64,000 nucleotides of DNA from Nocardia sp. NRRL S-836 (GTDB lineage Bacteria > Actinomycetota > Actinomycetes > Mycobacteriales > Pseudonocardiaceae), in NCBI RefSeq assembly GCF_001279525.1, contig NZ_LGDY01000138.1:124001-188000 (forward strand), written 5' to 3'. Positions 16,551 to 24,681 of the stretch are shown here, one piece after another. Made by a program: the position numbers and the translations under genes. Under the pieces are notes generated by a model. That model saw only the letters and a list, made by a program, of their open reading frames with translations, did no database searches and was not told where the DNA came from. Numbering within the stretch: the first letter of the stretch is position 1; each line of letters begins with the position of its first letter.

Positions 16551-16582
16551 TATATCGGTTTTCGCGAGCTAGCTCCGCGCCG

Positions 16583-16642
16583 TTGACCTGCACCTTTGCA
16601 ATGAGACTTTGGACGACGACCGCAAACGAACCGTTGCAAAGG
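16583..16642. repeat. 60-bp interspersed repeat, copy 1
   Basis: This 60-base element is 53/60 identical to the one at 29888-29947. It carries a perfect 9-bp inverted repeat, CCTTTGCAA (16593-16601) and TTGCAAAGG (16634-16642), and an invariant inner block ACGACGACCGCAAACGAACC. The differences cluster in a short spacer next to the left arm, which suggests that the two conserved blocks are what matters. The right arm also supplies a -35-like TTGCAA for the gene at 16669. Confidence 0.75.
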
Positions 16643-16661
16643 GGTGCGGGTTGGGTACGGT
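16634..16661 (+). promoter_or_regulatory. Promoter of the CPT-like kinase
   Basis: TTGCAA (16634-16639), a 16-base spacer and TACGGT (16656-16661) end 7 bases before the GTG at 16669, with no ribosome site, so the message is probably leaderless. The -35 box is inside the repeated element. Confidence 0.5.
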
Positions 16662-16668
16662 CTGCGGC

Positions 16669-17223
16669 GTGGCGGCTCAGGTGATCGTGCTCAACGGTGG
16701 GTCCAGCTCGGGCAAGTCGGGGATCGCGCGCTGCCTGCAGGCGGTGTTCGGGGAGCCGTGGCTGACGCTCGGGGTGGACACGTTGATCGACGCGATGCCG
16801 GCCCGGTTGCGGCTCGGCGACGAGGGGATCGGGTTCGCCGACGACGGCGAGGTGACGGTCGGCGGTGAGTTCCGCGGGATCGAGGACGCGTGGATCGACG
16901 GCGTCGCCGCGATGGCCAGGGCCGGGGCGCGGGTGATCGTCGACGAGGTGTTCCTCGGCGGGAGCGAGTCGCGGGCGCGGTGGGAGAAGGCGCTGCACGG
17001 GCTCGACGTGGTGTGGGTCGGGGTGCGGTGCGACGCCGCCGTCGCCGCCGGGCGTGAGCTCGCGCGCGGCGACCGGGTCGTGGGCATGGCGGAGGCGCAG
17101 GCCGACCTGGTGCACCGCGACATGAGCTACGACATCGAGGTCGACACCGCGAGCACCGAGGCGATCGAGTGCGCGAAAACGATTGCGAGCTATGTGGCCA
17201 GCCGCGGGGCAGGGCGGGCGTAA
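16669..17223 (+). CDS. Chloramphenicol-phosphotransferase-like P-loop kinase
   Basis: 184 residues from GTG 16669. It starts with a P-loop GGSSSGKSG (residues about 10-18) directly after the first beta strand, followed by VDTLIDAMP and a DEVF motif, as in chloramphenicol 3-O-phosphotransferase of Streptomyces venezuelae (about 178 residues). CPT phosphorylates chloramphenicol, but many homologues phosphorylate other small molecules or have unknown substrates, so resistance should not be assumed. It stands alone, preceded by the 60-bp repeat and followed by a strong terminator. Confidence 0.82.
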   Translation: MAAQVIVLNGGSSSGKSGIARCLQAVFGEPWLTLGVDTLIDAMPARLRLGDEGIGFADDGEVTVGGEFRGIEDAWIDGVAAMARAGARVIVDEVFLGGSESRARWEKALHGLDVVWVGVRCDAAVAAGRELARGDRVVGMAEAQADLVHRDMSYDIEVDTASTEAIECAKTIASYVASRGAGRA

Positions 17224-17253
17224 CAGGGCAGACGACACGCCCTGACGACGAAC

Positions 17254-17282
17254 GGGGCTGCCGACGTCACGTCGGCAGCCCC
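17254..17282. terminator. Bidirectional terminator hairpin
   Basis: GGGGCTGCCGACG pairs perfectly with CGTCGGCAGCCCC over a TCA loop (13-bp stem). It separates the convergent kinase gene (+) and the aldehyde dehydrogenase gene (-). Confidence 0.85.
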
Positions 17283-17299
17283 GCGAGCTCGTCCGGTGA

Positions 17300-18805
17300 T
17301 CAGTGCACGCCGAGCACGCCGTCCACCCGCCGCGGGATGCCCAGCGGGTTCGCCTCCTGCAGCTCCGCCGGCAGCAACGCGTCCGGCCACGACTGGTAGG
17401 TCACCGGCGCGATCCACCGGCGGATCGACGTCGCGCCCACCGACGTGTGCAGCGGGTTCGTCGTCGCCGGCCACGGGCCGCCGTGGTGCTGGCCCCACGC
17501 CACCGCGACACCGGTCGGCCAGGCGTTGAAGATGATGCGGCCCGCGACCCGGCGCAGGACCTCGGCGACCTCGGCGGCCTCCGCGTGGTCCGACTCGGCG
17601 GCGTGCACGGTGCCGGTCAGCGTGCCCGGCAGCTTCGCCAGCACGGAGTGCAGCTCCGCGGGCGAGGAGTACGTCACGACCAGCGCGGCCGGGCCGAAGT
17701 GCTCCTCGGTCAGCTTTTCGAGGTTCTCCTCGAACACCGCCACCGGCACGCTGAACAGCCGCGGCGACACCGCCCACGCCTCGTCCGGCCGCGTGCCCGC
17801 CGACACGACGGTCACCAGGTCCGAGGCCGCCAGCGCGTCCGTTGACGCCGTGTAGGAGTCGCACATCCGCTCGTTGAGCATCGCGCCACCGGTCGTCGCC
17901 TCGACCGCCTCACCCAGCGCGGGCACCAGCGCCGACGGCGCGAACACCAGGCCGGGGTTCGTGCAGAACTGGCCCACGCCCATCGTCAGCGACTGCGCGA
18001 ACCCGGTGGCGATGTCCTCGCGCTCGGCCGCGCCCGGCAGGATCACCGTCGGGTTCACGCTGCCCAGCTCGCCGTAGAACGGGATCGGGTCCGGCCGTCC
18101 CTGCGCCAGGTCGAACAACGCCCGGCCACCACCGGTCGAGCCGGTGAACCCGACCGCGCGCACGTCCGGGTGCTGCACGAGCGCCACACCGGCCTGGGTG
18201 CCGTAGACGATGCCGAACACGCCCTCGGGCGCACCGGCCGCGCGCAACGCGTCCACCACCACGCGCGCGGTCTCGCGCGACGTCGACGGGTGCGCCGAAT
18301 GTGCCTTCACCACAACGGGACACCCGGACGCGAGCGCGGACGCCGTGTCACCGCCGGCCACCGAGAACGCGAACGGGAAGTTCGACGCGGAGAACACCGC
18401 GACCGTCCCCAGTGGACGGAGCACGCGGCGCAGCTCCGGCCGTGGCGGGATGATGTCCGGGTTCGCCGAGTCCAGGGTGGCCTCGACGTAGCTGCCTTCG
18501 CGCAGCACCTCCGCGAACAGCCGCAGCTGGTTCGTCGTGCGCTTGAGCTCGGTGGTCAGCCGCGGCACGCCCAGTGCCGTCTCGGTGTCCGCGGTCGAGA
18601 CGAGCAGCTCCGACTCCGCGTCCAGCGCGTCCGCGACCTCCTCCAGCACCACCGCGCGATCCGCGGCCGGCACGGCCGACCACGCGGGGAACGCCACCGC
18701 CGCGGCCGAGGCGATCCGGTCGACCTCGCTGTCCGGAGTCTTCGCCACCGGCTCACCGAACGGTTCACCCGTGCGCGGGTTGTATCCCTGGACCACGCTG
18801 CTCAA
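17300..18805 (-). CDS. 2,5-dioxovalerate (alpha-ketoglutarate semialdehyde) dehydrogenase
   Basis: 501 residues. Aldehyde dehydrogenase fold with the catalytic Cys in GVGQFCTNPG, the general-base Glu in FYGELGSVNP and cofactor loop GFTGSTGGGRALFD. The spacing and the GELGSVNP/QFCTNPG pair are typical of the KGSADH branch, which oxidises 2,5-dioxopentanoate to 2-oxoglutarate with NAD(P)+. The start is TTG 18805: it overlaps the uronate dehydrogenase stop (TTGA) and has GGAGG 7 bases upstream. In this locus it would be the last step of hexuronate/aldarate breakdown, fed by the 5-keto-4-deoxyglucarate dehydratase encoded at 23757. Confidence 0.9.
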   Translation of the reverse strand: MSSVVQGYNPRTGEPFGEPVAKTPDSEVDRIASAAAVAFPAWSAVPAADRAVVLEEVADALDAESELLVSTADTETALGVPRLTTELKRTTNQLRLFAEVLREGSYVEATLDSANPDIIPPRPELRRVLRPLGTVAVFSASNFPFAFSVAGGDTASALASGCPVVVKAHSAHPSTSRETARVVVDALRAAGAPEGVFGIVYGTQAGVALVQHPDVRAVGFTGSTGGGRALFDLAQGRPDPIPFYGELGSVNPTVILPGAAEREDIATGFAQSLTMGVGQFCTNPGLVFAPSALVPALGEAVEATTGGAMLNERMCDSYTASTDALAASDLVTVVSAGTRPDEAWAVSPRLFSVPVAVFEENLEKLTEEHFGPAALVVTYSSPAELHSVLAKLPGTLTGTVHAAESDHAEAAEVAEVLRRVAGRIIFNAWPTGVAVAWGQHHGGPWPATTNPLHTSVGATSIRRWIAPVTYQSWPDALLPAELQEANPLGIPRRVDGVLGVH

Positions 18806-19629
18806 CGCCCTGCCTCCTTGACTGCCGTGTCGAAGTCGGGGCCACACCAGGCCCCGCCCACGTACTTGCCCGCGTACGACGAGGGGTCGAGCTCACCGCC
18901 GTGCTCGGCCAGCACCTCGGCCGCGTACACCTCGGAGTCGTCCCGCGGTTCGTAGCCCAGCGCGCGGGCCTCGTCGAGCGAGAACCAGCCGCGGGTGTTG
19001 TTCGAGACACCCCACACGATCCGGAAACCGGGCGAGGCGACCGAGAGCGCCGCCTCGAACAGGCGGGCGCCGTCGTCGGGTGACATCCACGTCGACAGCA
19101 TCCGCACGTCGCGCGGCTTCGGGAAGCACGAACCGATCCGCAACGCGATCACGTCCAGACCGTAGCGGTCGGCGTACATCGAGCCCAGCGCCTCCAGCGC
19201 CACCTTCGAGACGCCGTAGTAGGTGTCCGGGCGCGGGAAGAGGTAGTCACCGGCCACCCCGTCGGCCCGCTCGACGTACCCCACCGCGTGGTTGGAGCTC
19301 GCGAGGACGACCCGCCGGACCCCGGTGCGGCGCGCGGCTTCCAGGACCGTGTGCGTGCCGTCGATGTTGACCCGCAGGATCTTCTCCCACGGCTCCTCCA
19401 GGCTGTGCCCGCCGAGGTGGATCACGGCGTCCACGTCCTCCATCGCCGCCTCCATCGCGGCCATGTCGGTCACCGACGCCTGGACGAGCTCCACGTTCTC
19501 GCCGTCCGCCGGCGCGGGGAGCTCGGCGATGTCCAGCAGCCGCAGAACGCGGCCGGGCGCGGCGAGGCGTGGACGCATGAGCGTTCCCACCACGCCGGCG
19601 GCGCCGGTGATCAGGATGCGTGCGGTCAC
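18802..19629 (-). CDS. udh: Uronate dehydrogenase (short-chain extended NAD-dependent)
   Basis: 275 residues from a GTG, with GGAGGGG upstream. It has the N-terminal Rossmann motif TGAAGVVG and the active-site YYGVSK (YxxxK). The stretches VDAVIHLGGHSLEEPWEKIL and NIDGTHTVLEAARR are characteristic of uronate dehydrogenase, which oxidises glucuronate or galacturonate to the aldarolactone. The coding region overlaps the following semialdehyde dehydrogenase by TTGA. With GudD and KdgD on the other side of the regulator it forms an oxidative uronate route. Other epimerase-family activities are less likely in this setting. Confidence 0.88.
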   Translation of the reverse strand: MTARILITGAAGVVGTLMRPRLAAPGRVLRLLDIAELPAPADGENVELVQASVTDMAAMEAAMEDVDAVIHLGGHSLEEPWEKILRVNIDGTHTVLEAARRTGVRRVVLASSNHAVGYVERADGVAGDYLFPRPDTYYGVSKVALEALGSMYADRYGLDVIALRIGSCFPKPRDVRMLSTWMSPDDGARLFEAALSVASPGFRIVWGVSNNTRGWFSLDEARALGYEPRDDSEVYAAEVLAEHGGELDPSSYAGKYVGGAWCGPDFDTAVKEAGR

Positions 19630-19643
19630 GGGTTGGACCCCTC

Positions 19644-19653
19644 CGTACTTGTG
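19644..19653 (-). promoter_or_regulatory. Motif shared with the divergent operator (udh side)
   Basis: On the minus strand this reads CACAAGTACG, 15 bases upstream of the udh start. The same ten bases occur at 20537-20546 ahead of the transporter operon, so it may be a half-site for the IclR regulator encoded between them. Confidence 0.35.
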
Positions 19654-19671
19654 CGTGACATGGGTGGAAGC

Positions 19672-20460
19672 TCAGCGTCCGAACTGGCGGAGCAGCTCGG
19701 TGATCGTCCGGGCGGCGTCCAGCAGAGCGGCGACGACCTGCCGCTCGTGCTCGGGGTCCAGCCTGCCCAGCGGCACCGAGCAGCTCATGGCGTCCAGCAC
19801 GGGGTTGCGGTAGGGCAGGGCGACGGCGAAACAGCCGAGACCCGGTGTGTTCTCCTCGCGTTCGTGGGCGTAGCCGACGTTGCGGAAACCGGCGAGCTGC
19901 TCGTGCAACGCCGCCCGGTCGGTCACCGTGTTCGGGGTCAGCGGAGCCAGATCGTCGGGGAGGATCAGGTCGACCTCCTCGGGCGTGCGCGTCGAGAGCA
20001 CCGCCTTGCCCAGCGACGTGGAGTGCGCGGGCAGCCTGCGGCCGACGCGGGAGACCACGCGCAGGTGGTGCTCGGACTCGCGGCTCGCCAGGTAGACGAC
20101 GTCCGCGCCGTCCAAACGGGCAAGGTGCACGGTCTCGTTGATCTCCTGCCGCACCTGCTCCATGACGCGGATCGCGGCCCGCACCACCGGGTCGTGGTCG
20201 AGGTAGGACGTACCGACGAGCAGCGCGCGAACGCCGATGCCGTACGTGCCGCGGTCCGAGTCGACCTCCACCCAGCCGCGCGCGACGAGTGTCTGCAGCA
20301 GCATGTAGAGGCTGGACTTGGGATAACTCAGCTCGCGGTGCAGCTCGGTGAGCGTCAGCCTGCGGTCCGACGCGGAGAGCACCTCGAGCAGCTCCACCGT
20401 GCGGTCAGCGGACTTCACAGCACCCGGACGAGCCGTGCCCTTGTCGATCGGCGACGCCAC
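19672..20460 (-). CDS. IclR-family regulator of the uronate/glucarate genes
   Basis: 262 residues. N-terminal winged helix (about 15-75: SADRTVELLEVLS, LTLTELHRELSYPKSSLYMLLQ... recognition region) and a C-terminal IclR effector domain (about 90-260: ETVHLARLDGADVVYLA, AHSTSLGKAVLS, GCFAVALPYRN). IclR proteins commonly control sugar-acid catabolism (for example KdgR). It lies between udh-KGSADH and the divergent importer operon, so it probably controls both. GAGGAGG precedes the GTG start. The ligand is likely a sugar acid intermediate, by inference. Confidence 0.9.
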   Translation of the reverse strand: MASPIDKGTARPGAVKSADRTVELLEVLSASDRRLTLTELHRELSYPKSSLYMLLQTLVARGWVEVDSDRGTYGIGVRALLVGTSYLDHDPVVRAAIRVMEQVRQEINETVHLARLDGADVVYLASRESEHHLRVVSRVGRRLPAHSTSLGKAVLSTRTPEEVDLILPDDLAPLTPNTVTDRAALHEQLAGFRNVGYAHEREENTPGLGCFAVALPYRNPVLDAMSCSVPLGRLDPEHERQVVAALLDAARTITELLRQFGR

Positions 20461-20534
20461 CTGGCCTCCTCGAAACCCGTTCGCAACATGCCCTTGACAC
20501 GTCGCTGTGCTGATTCTTACAGTCCTGCATCAGG

Positions 20535-20567
20535 TTCACAAGTACGACCCCGATTCACATACGTGAA
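20535..20567. promoter_or_regulatory. Candidate IclR operator upstream of the sugar importer
   Basis: The region holds a perfect palindrome TTCACATACGTGAA (20554-20567) and, 19 bases before it, TTCACAAGTACG, which repeats the half-site and shares CACAAGTACG with the udh promoter. It lies in the 124-base gap between the divergent regulator and importer genes. Confidence 0.55.
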
Positions 20568-20584
20568 AACGAAGGGCCAACCCG

Positions 20585-21898
20585 ATGCGCCGTAGAACAG
20601 CCACGACGATCGCCACCCTCAGCGTGGCCGCGTTGCTCGCCGGTTGTGGCAGCTCTACGCCCGCAGCGTCGAACAAGGACCCGAACAAGCCCCTTGAGGT
20701 GTGGACCCGCTCGACCGAGGCGACCGCGAAGGTCTACGAGAAGATCTTCAAGTCCTTCACCGAGAAGACCGGCGTCCAGGTCGACTACAAGCCGATCTTC
20801 AACGACTTCGACAAGCAGGTGCAGCAGCGCGCCGCGTCGAAGGACCTCCCCGACGTCGTCATCACCGACACCGGGTCGCTGGGCAACTTCGTCAAGCAGG
20901 GCTGGACGACCGAGGTCGACAGGGGCGACCTGGCCGGCGGCGGCGACATCGTCGACCGCGCCTGGAACAACGGCAAGGGCGCGGACGGCAAGTACTACGC
21001 CGTCCCCTACTCCACGCAGGCGATGGTCACGCTGATCCGCAAGGACTGGCGCGAGAAGCTCGGCAAGCCGATCCCCACCACGTGGGAGGAGCTCGACGAC
21101 CTCGCCCGCGCCTTCACCCGCGACGACCCCGACGGCAACGGGCAGAACGACACCTACGGCATGCTCGTGCCCGGCACGACCGACCGCGGCTACCTCGCGT
21201 GGTGGGCGGCCAGCTACATCTGGCAGGGCGGCGGCGACATCCTCGAAGAGGACGGCGGCAAGTTCTCCGTCGGCATCGACTCCCCGGAGTCGACCAGGGC
21301 GGTCGAACGGCTGCGCAAGCTCTTCTGCGAGGACAAGGTCGTGCAGCCCGGCTCGCTGACGCTGGGCACGAACGACGCGCACCCGCTGTTCGAGTCCGGC
21401 AAGAGCGGCATCTACCTGACCGGCCCGTACATGATCGGCCGCTTCGACAAGTCGGTCGGCAAGGACAGGTACGAGGTCATCGCCTCGCCGCGGGGTCCGG
21501 CCGGTGCCACTGTGCTCGGTGAGGGCGAGAACATCTACCGGATGGCCGGTTCTGCGAAGACCGCCGACCAGAAGAAGCTCGCCGAGTACCTGATCACGCC
21601 GGAGGCGCAGCAGGCCGGCATGAAGGGCGACCCGCAGCCCGTGGTCCGCCTTCCCGTCAACAAGAACGTCGACGTCAACGCCACCTACAACGACCCGCGC
21701 TGGGCGACCGTCGCGGGTGTGTACTCCAGCGAGGCGCGGCCGTTCCCGAGCGTTCCGAACTTCACGCCCTTCCGGCAGAAGACCTCGGAGACCCTGAACT
21801 CCATCTTCGCGAAGTGTCCCGCCGACTCCTCCGCCGAGCTCAAGACGCTCGCCGAGGCGTTGAAGAAGGAGCTCGAGAACCAGAAGGCGTCGCAGTGA
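20585..21898 (+). CDS. Sugar/sugar-acid ABC transporter substrate-binding lipoprotein
   Basis: 437 residues with lipobox ALLAGC at about residue 20. The mature part is a family 1 (cluster B/D) carbohydrate-binding protein: EVWTRSTEATAKVYEKIF at the start, DLPDVVITDTG, KYYAVPYSTQAMVTLI, IPTTWEELDDLARAF and SGIYLTGPYM are typical. It binds its solute outside the membrane and delivers it to the two permeases downstream, with which it overlaps by GTGA. The surrounding catabolic genes suggest that the solute is a uronic acid, aldarate or an oligomer of these. Confidence 0.9.
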   Translation: MRRRTATTIATLSVAALLAGCGSSTPAASNKDPNKPLEVWTRSTEATAKVYEKIFKSFTEKTGVQVDYKPIFNDFDKQVQQRAASKDLPDVVITDTGSLGNFVKQGWTTEVDRGDLAGGGDIVDRAWNNGKGADGKYYAVPYSTQAMVTLIRKDWREKLGKPIPTTWEELDDLARAFTRDDPDGNGQNDTYGMLVPGTTDRGYLAWWAASYIWQGGGDILEEDGGKFSVGIDSPESTRAVERLRKLFCEDKVVQPGSLTLGTNDAHPLFESGKSGIYLTGPYMIGRFDKSVGKDRYEVIASPRGPAGATVLGEGENIYRMAGSAKTADQKKLAEYLITPEAQQAGMKGDPQPVVRLPVNKNVDVNATYNDPRWATVAGVYSSEARPFPSVPNFTPFRQKTSETLNSIFAKCPADSSAELKTLAEALKKELENQKASQ

Positions 21899-22878
21899 CG
21901 GCGGTCCAGCCGGCCGAGAAAGATCACTGGGACATCCGAGACGTGGGCTCGACGGCTAGTGGCGGCGGTGCCGTCGACACCCACCCCGTGAGGCGGCGCC
22001 GCCGGCGTCGCCTCACGGGAGCCACCTTCATCCCGTGGTTGTTCCTGCTCCCCGCCGCGCTGATCTTCCTGGTCTTCAAGTTCATCCCGATGGCGGAGGG
22101 GATCCGGCTCTCGCTGTTCGAGGTCCGGCCCTTCCTCGGTGACATCTTCGTCGGGTTCCGGAACTACGCGACGATCCTGCGCGACGAGAAGTTCCTGACC
22201 GCGAGCTGGCACACCCTCGTGCTGGCCGGTGGTCAGACGGTCGGCGCGATGGTCATCGGCTTCTTCCTGGCGCTGCTGCTGGAGGGCCACAGCAAGTCGC
22301 TGTGGTTCGTGCGGTCCGCGGTGTTCCTGCCCGTGGTCGCCGCGACGGCGGTCATCGGTGAGATCTGGCGGCTGTTCTTCTACCCGGCGCCGGAGGGCTT
22401 CCTCAACGAGCTCATCGCGTGGGTCGGCCTCGGGCCGTGGGAGTACATCCACGACACGGACACCTCGCTGGTGTCGGTCATGTTCGTCGGCATCTGGAAG
22501 CACGCGCCGTACGACATGGTGCTGATCCTCGCCGGCCTGGCCGGCATCGACCGCCAGCAGTACGAGGCCGCCGCGATCGACGGCGCCTCGACGCCGCAGC
22601 GGATCTGGAACGTGACGCTGCCCGCGCTGCGGCCGGTCATCACGATCCTGCTGACCCTGGCGGCCATCCGCGGCCTGCGCGTCTTCACCGAGGTGTACGT
22701 GCTCACCGGTGGCGGACCGGCCGGATCGACCGACGTCTGGATGACCCGCGTGTACACGACGGCGTTCGAGCAGTCCGAAGCCGGGCTCGCGTCCGCTGGC
22801 TCCGTGCTGTTGTTCCTGGTTACCTTGGTCTTGACGGTCAGCGTGCAGTGGTACCGCCGCCGGAGGGAGGCGCGATGA
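21895..22878 (+). CDS. Sugar ABC transporter permease (MalF type)
   Basis: 327 residues from GTG 21895, which overlaps the binding-protein stop (GTGA). A 45-residue hydrophilic, Arg-rich N-terminus precedes six membrane helices, starting with FIPWLFLLPAALIFLVF. The EAA loop EAAAIDGASTPQRIWNVTLP, which contacts the ATPase, is at about residues 222-241. It pairs with the next gene as a MalF/MalG-like heterodimer. No ATPase gene is in the cluster; in actinomycetes a shared MsiK-type ATPase usually serves such importers. Confidence 0.92.
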   Translation: MTAVQPAEKDHWDIRDVGSTASGGGAVDTHPVRRRRRRRLTGATFIPWLFLLPAALIFLVFKFIPMAEGIRLSLFEVRPFLGDIFVGFRNYATILRDEKFLTASWHTLVLAGGQTVGAMVIGFFLALLLEGHSKSLWFVRSAVFLPVVAATAVIGEIWRLFFYPAPEGFLNELIAWVGLGPWEYIHDTDTSLVSVMFVGIWKHAPYDMVLILAGLAGIDRQQYEAAAIDGASTPQRIWNVTLPALRPVITILLTLAAIRGLRVFTEVYVLTGGGPAGSTDVWMTRVYTTAFEQSEAGLASAGSVLLFLVTLVLTVSVQWYRRRREAR

Positions 22879-23756
22879 GCAGCGTCAACTCGAGCCGCTT
22901 CGACAGCGCCATCGGCTGGTCCACCCGCTCGGACGCGTGGCTGGGCAGGGGCATCCGGTTCGTCCTGAGCGCACTGGCCGTGGTCCTGTTCTGCGGCCCG
23001 CTGCTGGTCATCTTCTCGGGCGCCTTCGACCACAACCCGGACCCGACCAAGCTGTCGGTGGTCCCGGAACACCCGTCGCTCATCAACTTCCAGGTGGCGG
23101 CGGAGAACAAGATCTGGCACTACCTGGCGAACTCGCTGATCATCGCCGGTGGTGCGTTGCTGCTGCAGCTGGCGGTGAGCGTGTTCGCCGCCTACGCGCT
23201 GGCGCGCAAGCGGTTCCGCGGTCAGGCCATCGCGTTGCTGGTCATCCTCGCCACGATGATGTTGCCGGAGGAGGTCATCGCGATCCCGCTCTCGCTGGTG
23301 ATCGGAGACCTGCCGCTGGTGCACGTGAGTCTCAAGGGCACCCTGCTCGGCGTCATCCTCCCCCTGGGGGCGTGGGGTTTCTCCATCTTCGTCATGACGG
23401 AGTTCATGAAGGAGATCCCCGCCGAACTGGAGGAGGCGGCCAAAGTGGACGGTGCGGGGGAGCTGCGCCTCTTCGCGCAGATCATCCTCCCGCTGTGCAA
23501 GCCCGCGCTCGGCGTCATCGCCGTGTTCGGCTTCAACATGATTTGGGAGCAGTACCTGCTTCCCCTGATCGTCGCCGCTGACCCCTCCGATTACACGCTC
23601 ACGGTCGCACTTCTCGCGCTCCGCTCCGACGACATGGTCGGGACGGGCATCGTGCTGGCCGGTGCGTTGCTGGCGCTGGTACCGAGTCTCGTCGTGTACC
23701 TGTCGCTGCAGAAGTCCTTCCTGCGTGGGATCACCACCGGAGCGATCAAGGGATGA
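22875..23756 (+). CDS. Sugar ABC transporter permease (MalG type)
   Basis: 293 residues from ATG 22875, overlapping the previous stop by ATGA and preceded by GGAGGG. Six membrane helices. The first ends in FCGPLLVIFSGAF, and the EAA loop ELEEAAKVDGAGELRLFAQI is at about residues 185-204, with the usual MalG end (SLQKSFLRGITTGAIKG). Second half of the channel for the putative uronate/aldarate importer. Confidence 0.92.
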   Translation: MSSVNSSRFDSAIGWSTRSDAWLGRGIRFVLSALAVVLFCGPLLVIFSGAFDHNPDPTKLSVVPEHPSLINFQVAAENKIWHYLANSLIIAGGALLLQLAVSVFAAYALARKRFRGQAIALLVILATMMLPEEVIAIPLSLVIGDLPLVHVSLKGTLLGVILPLGAWGFSIFVMTEFMKEIPAELEEAAKVDGAGELRLFAQIILPLCKPALGVIAVFGFNMIWEQYLLPLIVAADPSDYTLTVALLALRSDDMVGTGIVLAGALLALVPSLVVYLSLQKSFLRGITTGAIKG

Positions 23757-24668
23757 GTGTCTGGTATGCAACTCGATGGTGTGCTGTTCTTTCCGGTGAC
23801 GCCGTTCGACACCGACGGGAACATCGCCTTCGACGTGCTCGCTGAGCACGTCAAGCACGGCGTCTCGGCCGGGCCGGGCGCGGTGTTCGTCGCCTGCGGC
23901 ACCGGCGAGTTCCACGCGTTGGAGCTGGGCGAGTTCGAGCGCGCGGTGGCGGTCGCGGTGGAGGCGACGGGCGGCCGGGTGCCCGTGTTCGCCGGCGCCG
24001 GTGGTTCGGTCGCGTCGACCAAGCAGTTCGTGCGTGCGGCCGAGCGCGCGGGTGCCGACGGCATCCTGCTGCTGCCGCCGTACCTGGTGACGAACCCGGC
24101 CGCGGGTCTCGTGCGCTATGTCGCCGAGGTCGCCGCTGCCACGGAGCTGCCGATCATCGTGTACCAGCGCAACAACGCGCGGTTCACGCCGGAGACCGCC
24201 GTCGAGGTCGCGTCGATCCCGAACGTCGTGGGCCTCAAGGACGGCTTGGGCGACCTCGACCAGATGCAGCGGATCGTGCTGTCGGTGCGCGCGGTCCTCG
24301 ACAAGCCGTTCCAGTTCTTCAACGGCCTGCCGACCGCGGAGATGACCCAGCTCGCCTACCGGGCCATCGGGGTGGAGCTGTACTCGTCGGCGGTGTTCTG
24401 CTTCGCGCCGGAGATCTCGCTCGGGTTCTACCAGGCCCTGCGGTCCGGTGACACCGCGCTGGTGAACCGGTTCCTGTTCGAGTTCTACAAGCCGCTGGTC
24501 GAGCTGCGCGACCAGGTGCCCGGCTACGCCGTCGCACTGGTGAAGGCGGCCGTGCGCGCGAACGGGCTCGAGGTCGGCGGCGTGCGCCCGCCGCTGGTCG
24601 ACCCGTCCGAGGAGCACGTCGCGGCGCTGGAGAAGATCATCGCCGCGGGCAAGGCCCTGCTGGCCTGA
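23757..24668 (+). CDS. kdgD: 5-dehydro-4-deoxyglucarate dehydratase (decarboxylating)
   Basis: 303 residues, a DapA/NAL-superfamily TIM barrel. LFFPVTPFD begins the barrel, ACGTGEFHALE is the substrate carboxylate loop, IIVYQRNN carries the catalytic Tyr, and VVGLKDGLGD carries the Schiff-base Lys. It converts 5-keto-4-deoxyglucarate to 2,5-dioxovalerate plus CO2 and water, which KGSADH then oxidises. GTG 23757 directly follows the permease stop and has AGGGA nearby; the ATG at 23766 is an alternative start. Dehydratases for other keto-sugar acids share this fold, but GudD next door makes this assignment firm. Confidence 0.9.
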   Translation: MSGMQLDGVLFFPVTPFDTDGNIAFDVLAEHVKHGVSAGPGAVFVACGTGEFHALELGEFERAVAVAVEATGGRVPVFAGAGGSVASTKQFVRAAERAGADGILLLPPYLVTNPAAGLVRYVAEVAAATELPIIVYQRNNARFTPETAVEVASIPNVVGLKDGLGDLDQMQRIVLSVRAVLDKPFQFFNGLPTAEMTQLAYRAIGVELYSSAVFCFAPEISLGFYQALRSGDTALVNRFLFEFYKPLVELRDQVPGYAVALVKAAVRANGLEVGGVRPPLVDPSEEHVAALEKIIAAGKALLA

Positions 24669-24681
24669 GGGGACGGTCGCT

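Noticed and set aside
16669..17223. Chloramphenicol resistance gene
   Set aside because: The fold matches CPT, but most homologues have other or unknown substrates, and no antibiotic gene cluster is near; kept as CPT-like kinase only.
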